DNA of 15,189 bases from positions 1-15,189 of the forward strand of contig JBOFOQ010000051.1 in NCBI GenBank assembly GCA_051659505.1, in the 5' to 3' direction. Position numbers and translations under genes: made by a program. Source of the DNA: JAGNZR01 sp051659505 (GTDB taxonomy: Bacteria; Fusobacteriota; Fusobacteriia; Fusobacteriales; Fusobacteriaceae). The notes below the pieces were generated by a model. It did not search any database and was not told the DNA's origin. It was given only the letters and a program-made list of their open reading frames with translations. Shown in pieces: positions 5,606 to 11,069 of this stretch (its first letter is position 1; the number at the start of each line of letters is the position of its first letter).

Positions 5606-7003
5606 ATGTATTTACAAACATCATTTAATGACGCTTATAACAATCTTATGAACAATTTAGAAAACAATAAATCTGATTTCATTCTTGCTCTTGAAAAGCA
5701 CATAAATTTCTTTGATATTATTCCTGATTCTTTTTTCACTGATTTTTATAAACAATTTGGAAGAAAACATAAATATCAACTTGAAAGTCTTTTACGCGCT
5801 TTCCTCTTACAAAAGTTACTTAATTTTTCTGACAGGCAACTTTTAGATATGCTTAATATTTCTAATGAATTAAAGAACTTTTGTCGTTTTTCTAAAATTC
5901 CAGATGCCTCTGTTCTTAGTAGATTTAAACAAAAATTTTCGCTTAATGTTAAATCTATGTTTGATAATCTAGTAAATATAACTGAGCCTATCTGCCATGA
6001 AATTAATTCTAAAAAAGCTAGTTACCTTATTTATGATACTACTGGAATCGAGCCAGCTATAAGTGAAAATAATCCTAAATTCTTAAATTCTAAGCTTAAA
6101 TCTGCTAAGCAAATAGCTAAAAATATTCCTAATTTAGAGCCGTATAGATATGTTTATTCTCTTCTTCCTGATTATGCTAGCGCTAATAAAGAAATTAAGA
6201 ATCAATATATTAACGGTCATTTTTGTTATGCTATTAAAGCAGGTATTATTAGAGATATCTCTATTTTCGATAATGACTTTAAAAATAAACACCCTGAAAC
6301 AAAAACTCCTAAATCTGATGACCCTACACAGGATAAAGAAATAGGTGATTCTATTTCTTTAAAACCTGTACTTTCTGACTTTTTTACAACTCATCCTGAA
6401 TTTAATTTTTCAACTTTTTTAGGGGATGCTGCATTTGACTCATACGATAATTATTCTATGTTAAAAAATGACTTTAACTTTTCTCGTGCTTGTATTCCTT
6501 TGAATAAACGTGGCTCTAAAAAATCTCATGAGAACTTTGATGAATTTGGTTGTCCTATTTGTCCAAAAGACAAAACTCCGTTCATATGCTTAGGAAAATC
6601 AGGTGGAAAAAACCGTTCAGTTCGAATTAAATATGTATGTCATAAATCAATACCAGTTAAGTCAACAAGAAAAAACAGTTGTGAAAACTCATGTACCCCC
6701 TCTGGTTATGGAAAATGTGCATATGTTTATCCTGATAAAGATTTTAGAATGTACCCAGGAATTCAAAGAAACACAGACCATTTTAATAACTTATACAAGA
6801 ACCGTGTTGTAGTAGAGCGAACTATTAATTTATTAAAGGAAAATTTTTCTTTATCAAAACCTAAATCATTTACTACAAATACTATAAAATTTGATTTAAT
6901 TTTCGCTGGAATAACTCAATTGATAACAGTTGTTTTAGCAAAAGCGCTTCACAAAATAGAACTCTATAAATCTACTAAAACTTTAATAAAAAAATTAGCT
7001 TAA
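5606..7003 (+). CDS. DDE transposase with DUF772-like N-terminus and Cys-rich insert
   Basis: A 465-residue transposase. Residues 50-115 (RKHKYQLESLLRAFLLQKLL through DASVLSRFKQKF) match the DUF772 N-terminal region seen in IS1182/IS5-type enzymes. The likely catalytic acids are D144 (YDTTG), D274 (FLGDAAFDS) and E404 (NRVVVERTINLLKE). Between the second Asp and the Glu lie seven cysteines (316, 319, 328, 345, 359, 363, 371) that could bind zinc. It performs cut-and-paste of its own element. The ATG follows GGAGG (5595-5599) at 6 bases. The frame is complete and the element's ends are intact, so it may be active. It runs opposite to the mob genes around it. The exact IS family is uncertain without a database search. 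Confidence 0.87.
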   Translation: MYLQTSFNDAYNNLMNNLENNKSDFILALEKHINFFDIIPDSFFTDFYKQFGRKHKYQLESLLRAFLLQKLLNFSDRQLLDMLNISNELKNFCRFSKIPDASVLSRFKQKFSLNVKSMFDNLVNITEPICHEINSKKASYLIYDTTGIEPAISENNPKFLNSKLKSAKQIAKNIPNLEPYRYVYSLLPDYASANKEIKNQYINGHFCYAIKAGIIRDISIFDNDFKNKHPETKTPKSDDPTQDKEIGDSISLKPVLSDFFTTHPEFNFSTFLGDAAFDSYDNYSMLKNDFNFSRACIPLNKRGSKKSHENFDEFGCPICPKDKTPFICLGKSGGKNRSVRIKYVCHKSIPVKSTRKNSCENSCTPSGYGKCAYVYPDKDFRMYPGIQRNTDHFNNLYKNRVVVERTINLLKENFSLSKPKSFTTNTIKFDLIFAGITQLITVVLAKALHKIELYKSTKTLIKKLA

Positions 7004-7033
7004 AATCCCTTTAAATAAAATATAAAACTTTGA

Positions 7034-7059
7034 CTCTATTGCATTAAATAGGGCTTTTT
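7034..7059 (+). terminator. Transposase terminator
   Basis: CTCTATT (7034-7040) pairs with AATAGGG (7047-7053) across a six-base loop, including one G-T pair. It is followed by C and five T residues (7055-7059). It lies 30 bases after the transposase stop and inside the element. Confidence 0.6.
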
Positions 7060-7166
7060 GTCTTTCTTAAATTTTTTAAATTTATATAATTTTAAAAAAA
7101 ATTTAGAAATTAAGCCTTCATGTTCTTACATTTAAAAATTTAAATTTTTTCATCTTAAAAAACATG

Positions 7167-7183
7167 ACTTTTACAATTGGCTA
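7167..7183 (-). repeat. Right terminal inverted repeat of the insertion sequence
   Basis: On the minus strand it reads TAGCCAATTGTAAAAGT. The first three bases form the stop codon now ending mobC. Confidence 0.85.
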
Positions 7184-7435
7184 AATATCTTTATCAGTGA
7201 TAAGTTTCAAATTAACTTTTTTTGCAATTTGATTAAGATTATTAGATATATTTTTATATAAAAAGAAAATATCTTTAAGCAACTGATTATAGTTTTTAAT
7301 GTCGTTTATAAATTCTTTTCTAATCAATTCTCTAATAACTTCATTTTGAGATTTATTAAGCTCTATACATTGTGCAAGTAGTTTGAGATAATCTTTTTCT
7401 ACAAGGCGAATAGTTAATTTTTTTAAGTTACTAAT
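7181..7435 (-). pseudogene. mobC: mobC: relaxosome accessory protein, start codon lost and 3' end cut by the IS
   Basis: The frame encodes 84 residues. A ribbon-helix-helix region, KKLTIRLVEKDYLKLL then NKSQNEVIRELIRKEF, is followed by NLNQIAKKVN (about 66-75), the conserved MobC signature. MobC proteins bind oriT and help the relaxase melt and nick it. No ATG, GTG or TTG opens this frame at the right place. A good GGAGG on the minus strand is followed after 7 bases by ATT (7435-7433), so an ancestral ATG has probably become ATT; weak initiation at ATT remains possible. The C-terminus ends at TAG within the IS right end, losing 16 residues found at 5466-5416. It sits just downstream of the oriT candidate, as expected. 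A truncated, poorly expressed but still functional protein cannot be excluded. Confidence 0.8.
7184..7194. repeat. Target-site duplication, right copy (AATATCTTTAT)
   Basis: Perfect copy of 5467-5477, located within the mobC coding sequence. Confidence 0.85.
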
Positions 7436-7511
7436 GAGAGCACCTCCGAATGCTTTTTGAATATAAAGTTTTAAAAAATAAAATTTTAAAATTTAATTTT
7501 TTAAAACTTTA

Positions 7512-7586
7512 ATGAGGGTCAAGGGATACTTCCCTTGCAAGATACATTAATGCCGTGACGGCAGAAATGAGTAGCTTGCCCCCCAT
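7512..7586. other. Candidate origin of transfer (oriT)
   Basis: A GC-richer island in very AT-rich DNA, directly upstream of mobC. It holds a perfect hairpin CAAGGGA-TACT-TCCCTTG (7520-7537) and a second dyad GCCGT-G-ACGGC (7552-7562). It also has TATCTTGC on the minus strand (7544-7537), which resembles the YATCYTGY nick core of IncP/MobP origins and directly abuts the first hairpin. GCTTGCCCCCC ends the island on + (7574-7584). The position next to mobC, the dyads and the nick-like core together support oriT. The exact nick site is inferred. Confidence 0.65.
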
Positions 7587-7708
7587 TAAAAATCAAATAT
7601 GATACAGCTATACTTGAATAAATTAAATGGGGAAATTTTTGTTTATAAAGTTGCTAAATGCAAGTTTATAAATGCTTTCATTTACGAATTTAATTTTTTC
7701 GATTTAAC

Positions 7709-8728
7709 TTATATTTGCTTAGCAAGAGCACTTACAAAGTTTTTAAACTCAATTGTTGTACAAGAACGCAATCTATTTTTATTATTTTTTAAAATATCAA
7801 TTGGAATTTTAATTACTTGTTTTTTTACATATTCATAAAGTGTGGGATCACTTTTAATTCCACCAAAAAACTCTAACCACTCTTGTTTTTCTTTCTCTAA
7901 AATAGTTGGAGCTTCTGATGAATTAATATTTTTTTCTTTTGAAATTATATTTAAAAAATTCCATTCATCATTCAATCCTTTATATAAAACTGCATCAAAA
8001 CTTGTTGCTCTTCCGTTCGAGATAACTAGTTCCGATTTTTTATAAACTTCTCTTAGTTTTTGTATAGAGAGTTCTTTAATATTTTTTCTAATATTTTTTT
8101 TAGTAATATTATTTATTTTTTTAAATTCTTCTAAATCTAAAAATTCAAAAATACTACTACTAGTCTTTTCATTTTTATTAGTAAGTTGAATTAAACAATC
8201 TATATTATTTTCATCTCTAGTAGTAGTCTTGTTCTTTTTAATTTTGTTTTTTTTAGTTAGTTCTTTATAGGGTGCAAGAGGTGCACCACCCTGGTGAATA
8301 TCCTGCACTACCCCTAGTGCACCACATTCACCACTATTTAAAGATTTTAAAATAGAATTTTTATTTTCCATTGTATATTTTTTTATATTATTAATAGTGT
8401 ATAGATTTGTGTTATTTATTTTTTCGTTACTACCATTTAGTCTACAAATTTTATTAACATATCCCTTTTTTTCTAAGGAAGCCATAGCTTTAATAATTGT
8501 TCTTCTAGAACAATGACAAATTTCAGCTAATTTACTATATGAAGGAAAAGCATATTGCTTATTATTGCAAAATCTAGATAACACCATATAGAGACAAAGT
8601 TCATAAGTATCTGAAAAAAGTTCTGAATCATCAATAATAGCATTTTCAACTTTAAAGTAAAATTCAACTCGTTCATCTTCTATTTTTAATACTTTTTTCT
8701 GTTCTTCAGTTAATTTAAATCTATCCAT
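7709..8728 (-). CDS. Winged-helix (HTH_36-like) plasmid/phage-type replication initiator
   Basis: A 339-residue protein. Residues about 37-115 form a winged helix (SDTYELCLYMVLSRFCNNK, then SYSKLAEICHCSRRTIIKAM and LEKKGYVNKI), the HTH_36 type found in phage and plasmid replication proteins and initiator-like regulators. A glycine/alanine-rich linker (132-152, ECGALGVVQDIHQGGAPLAP) follows, then a Lys/Asn-rich C-terminal half I cannot assign. AGGAGG lies 6 bases before the ATG. It is the first gene of the minus-strand plasmid module, followed by oriT and mobC, so initiation of replication is the likely role. The DNA coding for the linker is unusually GC-rich and forms strong hairpins (8271-8332), as in initiators whose origin lies inside their own gene. 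A pure transcription regulator is the alternative. Confidence 0.65.
   Translation of the reverse strand: MDRFKLTEEQKKVLKIEDERVEFYFKVENAIIDDSELFSDTYELCLYMVLSRFCNNKQYAFPSYSKLAEICHCSRRTIIKAMASLEKKGYVNKICRLNGSNEKINNTNLYTINNIKKYTMENKNSILKSLNSGECGALGVVQDIHQGGAPLAPYKELTKKNKIKKNKTTTRDENNIDCLIQLTNKNEKTSSSIFEFLDLEEFKKINNITKKNIRKNIKELSIQKLREVYKKSELVISNGRATSFDAVLYKGLNDEWNFLNIISKEKNINSSEAPTILEKEKQEWLEFFGGIKSDPTLYEYVKKQVIKIPIDILKNNKNRLRSCTTIEFKNFVSALAKQI
8271..8332. repeat. Hairpin and GTGCA repeat cluster inside the initiator gene; candidate replication origin
   Basis: A nested dyad: GGTGAAT (8293-8299) with ATTCACC (8326-8332), enclosing TGCACTA (8304-8310) with TAGTGCA (8315-8321) around a CCCC loop. 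Neighbouring GGTGCA and TGCACC copies at 8271-8288 add further half-sites. The block is GC-rich within AT-rich surroundings and codes for the protein's linker. Origins embedded in initiator genes are known for lambda O and RepA_N plasmids; origin function here is inferred. Confidence 0.45.
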
Positions 8729-8778
8729 TTTATTCCTCCTAATTTATCAAATTTTAATAAATTGAAGAATACTATATT

Positions 8779-8797
8779 CGTACTAATAACGTACTAA
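8779..8797. repeat. Paired CGTACTAA repeats upstream of the initiator
   Basis: CGTACTAA at 8779-8786 and 8790-8797, starting 11 bases apart (one helical turn), about 50 bases upstream of the initiator start. They are likely a protein-binding site for autoregulation or an iteron pair. A minus-strand extended -10 box, TG-T-TATAAT (box 8864-8859), lies further upstream and could be the promoter, although I see no good -35. Confidence 0.35.
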
Positions 8798-8907
8798 ATT
8801 TAAGAAATCATATTTTTTATATGAAATACATGATATATAATCCTTTTATTTTAAAGAGATTATAACAGATGAGAAGAATAAAATTCTAGAATGGGAATAG
8901 TTGCAAT

Positions 8908-8954
8908 AAAGAGTGCTAAGCCTTGTTTTATTGAGGTTATAGTGCTCTTTTTTT
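8908..8954. terminator. Terminator hairpin downstream of the 5-TM membrane gene
   Basis: A long imperfect stem: AAAGAGTGCTAAGCC (8908-8922) pairs with GGTTATAGTGCTCTTT (8935-8950), with several G-T pairs and one bulge. On + it is followed by a T-run (8948-8954); on - the flank is TTTATT. It lies 20 bases beyond the stop of the minus-strand gene at 8972, whose transcript it probably ends. The stronger T-run faces +, so it may work both ways and insulate the plasmid module. Confidence 0.55.
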
Positions 8955-8971
8955 ATACATATATATATTTC

Positions 8972-9727
8972 TTAAAATTTAGCGTCCTCTAACAAGTTGT
9001 TTACATATTCTTCAACTTTTATTTTATCCTTTTCACTTAACATTTTAATATTTGATGGAAATGTTGGATATTTTTGTTCTTTATTTGTTTTAATTTGTTC
9101 GAGTAGAATTCCAAATAAAAATATTATAAATAAGGTATAAAATGAGGTGAGAATAGTTTTTATTAAGCCAATTGTGAGATTATTTTCAAATTTATTTTGA
9201 TATTTTAATTTATTTTCTAATATCTCTACATAATTAAGATTAAAATCAAAAAAAATTTTAAATGAAATTATTAAAGTCCAAAATACAAAGAGAAACAAGG
9301 GAAGAGGTACTTGAGATAAAGTTTTAGATAAATTTCCTCCTAGAAAAAATAATGAAAATAGTGTACTAAAAAAACCTATATAGATTTTATTTACAAGACT
9401 AAAACGTAGATCGAAGAGTTTGTTCTGCATTTCATTATCACTTAAAAATACTATGTTTTCGTTGTTTATATCTGTAAATTTAATTTTTTTATACCTCGTA
9501 AAGCAAATCATGGGTATACATATTATGTGAGTAGCTAATATATAGATTAACGGAAGTGAACTAGAACGGTATTTATAATATAAAAATCCAAAATAACAAA
9601 ATATTAGCAATACAGTTATAGCAAATATTTTTATCTTATACTTTTTTAAATTTTTCCATATTGATTTAGAAACTTCGCTTGCTTTTATTAATATTTTTTC
9701 TACCATCTTCTTAAATTTATTTTTCAT
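8972..9727 (-). CDS. Uncharacterised membrane protein, about five transmembrane helices
   Basis: A 251-residue protein I do not recognise. The first 30 residues are lysine-rich and amphipathic. Hydrophobic segments lie at about 33-50, 57-77, 112-132, 140-160 and 187-208. A soluble, charged tail (about 209-251, ending EEYVNNLLEDAKF) follows, and there is a polar loop at about 80-110. There is no signal-peptidase site, transporter motif or enzyme motif that I can see. GGGAGA on the minus strand lies 6 bases before the ATG. It starts 13 bases after the small HTH gene and ends at a terminator, so the two form an operon. It faces away from a second regulator-plus-membrane-protein pair on the other strand. 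Function unknown; a membrane effector or immunity role is possible but unsupported. Confidence 0.65.
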   Translation of the reverse strand: MKNKFKKMVEKILIKASEVSKSIWKNLKKYKIKIFAITVLLIFCYFGFLYYKYRSSSLPLIYILATHIICIPMICFTRYKKIKFTDINNENIVFLSDNEMQNKLFDLRFSLVNKIYIGFFSTLFSLFFLGGNLSKTLSQVPLPLFLFVFWTLIISFKIFFDFNLNYVEILENKLKYQNKFENNLTIGLIKTILTSFYTLFIIFLFGILLEQIKTNKEQKYPTFPSNIKMLSEKDKIKVEEYVNNLLEDAKF

Positions 9728-9740
9728 TTTTTCTCCCTGA

Positions 9741-9872
9741 TTAATATAAAATTTTAATAATCGAATGTGTATTTGTCATTGGTGATACTTGATTTAGGTA
9801 TTTTTTTATAAATGTATATACTGAAACTCCTAATATTTGGGATACATCTGTTACGGTTAAAAACCTTGTCAT
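9741..9872 (-). CDS. Small HTH DNA-binding protein, excisionase/MerR-like, possibly truncated
   Basis: A 43-residue frame starting MTRFLTVTDVSQILGVSVYTF. This is the classic first half of an HTH_17/excisionase domain (LTVxDVSxILGVS). The family is usually 55-70 residues or more and continues with a second helix and wing. Here the helix IKKYLNQ is followed by unrelated-looking residues and an early TAA, so it may be shortened or decayed. The ATG lacks a well-placed ribosome binding site (GAGG is 18 bases away); an in-frame ATT lies better spaced from it. It is 13 bases upstream of the 5-TM gene and divergent from the XRE gene. It could regulate this region or be a relic of an integrated element. 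Confidence 0.5.
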   Translation of the reverse strand: MTRFLTVTDVSQILGVSVYTFIKKYLNQVSPMTNTHSIIKILY

Positions 9873-9930
9873 ATTTTCTATAATAAATACCTCTTATGTT
9901 TTTGTGATTGTCTTTTTTTTTTACAATTAT

Positions 9931-10014
9931 ATAATACGAGTGTATCATCTTTATTTTATTTTGTAAAGAGATAATTTGTTTATAATTGCAAAAATTAAAA
10001 AAAAATGGTATTAT
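9931..10014. promoter_or_regulatory. Divergent control region with shared dyad between the two operons
   Basis: The + promoter for the XRE gene is TTGCAA (9986-9991), a 17-base spacer, then TATTAT (10009-10014). A dyad ATAATAC-GAGT-GTATCAT (9931-9948, six of seven pairs) lies upstream of the minus genes. The same half-site, GTATTAT, recurs at 10008-10014 over the + -10 box. A repressor binding both would control both directions; the XRE protein is the natural candidate. Confidence 0.5.
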
Positions 10015-10046
10015 TATAACAAATAAACTATTAAGAGAGGTATATT

Positions 10047-10547
10047 ATGACGATAGATAAATTAGTGTATGAAAGGGCATTTGATATTCCCTATGAGAAA
10101 AGAAAGCATATTGGCGAATATATAACGAAATTGCGAGAAGAACAAGGAATTAAAATTAGCCACTTAGCTGCATTAAGTCAGCTAAATATTGCAGATCTTC
10201 ACAAAATAGAATATGGCACTAAAAATAAGATTAATCCTTTTCAACTTAAAGCTATTGGAAAAGCACTAAAGGTTGATTATAAAGAATTTTATAAAATTGT
10301 TGGTTTTTTAGATGAAGATGATTTTATAAAAAACAAAAATAAACTTATTAAAGAACTTAATAGAGACGATAAAAATTATGATATAATGAAAAAATTTATA
10401 TTAGAATCTAAAAATAATCTTGATTGTACTTATGTAGAAGGGATTTTCTTACTTCTTTCTACACTATCTGAAGATAATATTAGTAACTTGATTAAATATG
10501 GAAATTTTTTGAAAACTACTGATGATGATAATATAAAGGGGGAGTAA
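10047..10547 (+). CDS. XRE-family transcriptional regulator
   Basis: A 166-residue protein with an XRE helix-turn-helix at about 22-85 (IGEYITKLREEQGIKISHLA, then LSQLNIADLHKIEYG, ending NPFQLKAIGKALKVDYKEFY). The C-terminal 80 residues are Lys/Asp/Asn-rich and helical, with no recognised effector domain and no protease HExxH motif. It presumably represses its own promoter and perhaps the divergent operon. AGAGG lies 7 bases before the ATG and a good promoter lies at 9986-10014. The stop is one base before the next ATG, with GGGGGAG inside its last codons, so the two genes are translationally coupled. Confidence 0.8.
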   Translation: MTIDKLVYERAFDIPYEKRKHIGEYITKLREEQGIKISHLAALSQLNIADLHKIEYGTKNKINPFQLKAIGKALKVDYKEFYKIVGFLDEDDFIKNKNKLIKELNRDDKNYDIMKKFILESKNNLDCTYVEGIFLLLSTLSEDNISNLIKYGNFLKTTDDDNIKGE

Positions 10548-10548
10548 C

Positions 10549-10989
10549 ATGATCAAATCTTATTTTTTTTCACTTTTAACAGTAGTGACTTTTATTTGTC
10601 AAATGATAGAGCCTATTTTCAATAATTTTATTGTAATTAAACTGTTTGATTTAATAACCGATAGAATAGAATGGTGTTATTATTTTATTAGGAGAGTTTT
10701 TTTAATTATTTTTGCCATGTTTTATTTAATTTATCTATATGTTTCTTTTATTGTGAAATATAATGATGGATATTTTTGTAATGAAGTACTAGGAATTTCT
10801 GAGTTTCTTTATGATGACATCGTTTGCTTATATTCTAATAATTACAAAAAAAGTGCGAAAGTTCATCTGTTTTTTTATCTACTAATAAATAAAAAAATGA
10901 GTGCCTTTAAAGCTAATTTAGAATTGCTTGAAGAAATTAAACAAGAACGTATATCTAAAATAAGAAAAGGATATGGACTAGCTCATTAG
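10549..10989 (+). CDS. Uncharacterised small membrane protein coupled to the XRE regulator
   Basis: A 146-residue protein I do not recognise. It has two hydrophobic segments: about 5-32, starting near the N-terminus with no positive leader to suggest secretion, and about 45-70 (VFLIIFAMFYLIYLYVSFIV). A cytoplasmic-looking tail (about 75-146) follows, ending in a charged helix (ANLELLEEIKQERISKIRKG). GGGGGAG lies 6-8 bases before the ATG and overlaps the end of the XRE gene, so expression is coupled. A regulator plus a short membrane protein recalls phage superinfection or immunity pairs and anti-regulator pairs, but no sequence motif proves any of these. Confidence 0.65.
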   Translation: MIKSYFFSLLTVVTFICQMIEPIFNNFIVIKLFDLITDRIEWCYYFIRRVFLIIFAMFYLIYLYVSFIVKYNDGYFCNEVLGISEFLYDDIVCLYSNNYKKSAKVHLFFYLLINKKMSAFKANLELLEEIKQERISKIRKGYGLAH

Positions 10990-10995
10990 TTTTTT

Positions 10996-11008
10996 GGTTC
11001 TGTTGCAA
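10996..11008 (+). repeat. Match to an IS6-family terminal inverted repeat
   Basis: GGTTCTGTTGCAA matches the outer bases of IS6-family ends such as IS1216 and IS257. No transposase and no second copy are in the window, so it would be a leftover end. The TTGCAA within it, followed after 16 bases by TAATAA, could act as a hybrid promoter for the restriction genes, as known for this family. Confidence 0.4.
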
Positions 11009-11069
11009 CAAAAACATATGATATTAATAAAAAATGTAATTAAAGAAAAAAGAGAAAAGGGGCCAGAAG

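Larger units (their letters stand above)
5478..7183 (+). mobile_element. Complete 1706-bp insertion sequence (IS1182/IS5-like DDE element) inserted in mobC
   Basis: The left end TAGCCGATTGTAAAACT (5478-5494) and the reverse complement of the right end, TAGCCAATTGTAAAAGT (7183-7167), match at 15 of 17 positions. Flanking 11-bp direct repeats (5467-5477, 7184-7194) are perfect, indicating a fairly recent single insertion. The element carries one transposase gene on +, its own promoter with an RBS-masking inverted repeat, and a terminator, all inside the ends. It splits the minus-strand mobC-mobA operon, and its right end supplies the TAG that now stops mobC. Confidence 0.88.

Noticed and set aside
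7640..7690. Repeated GTTTATAAA words downstream of the initiator, considered as iterons
   Set aside because: Only two short AT-only copies in AT-rich DNA; this could easily be chance.
7599..7838. 79-codon plus-strand frame at the end of the initiator gene
   Set aside because: Mostly antisense to the initiator, with no ribosome binding site and no motif.
9754..9948. 64-codon minus-strand frame overlapping the small HTH gene
   Set aside because: The alternative frame at 9741-9872 encodes a recognisable HTH motif; this one encodes nothing familiar.
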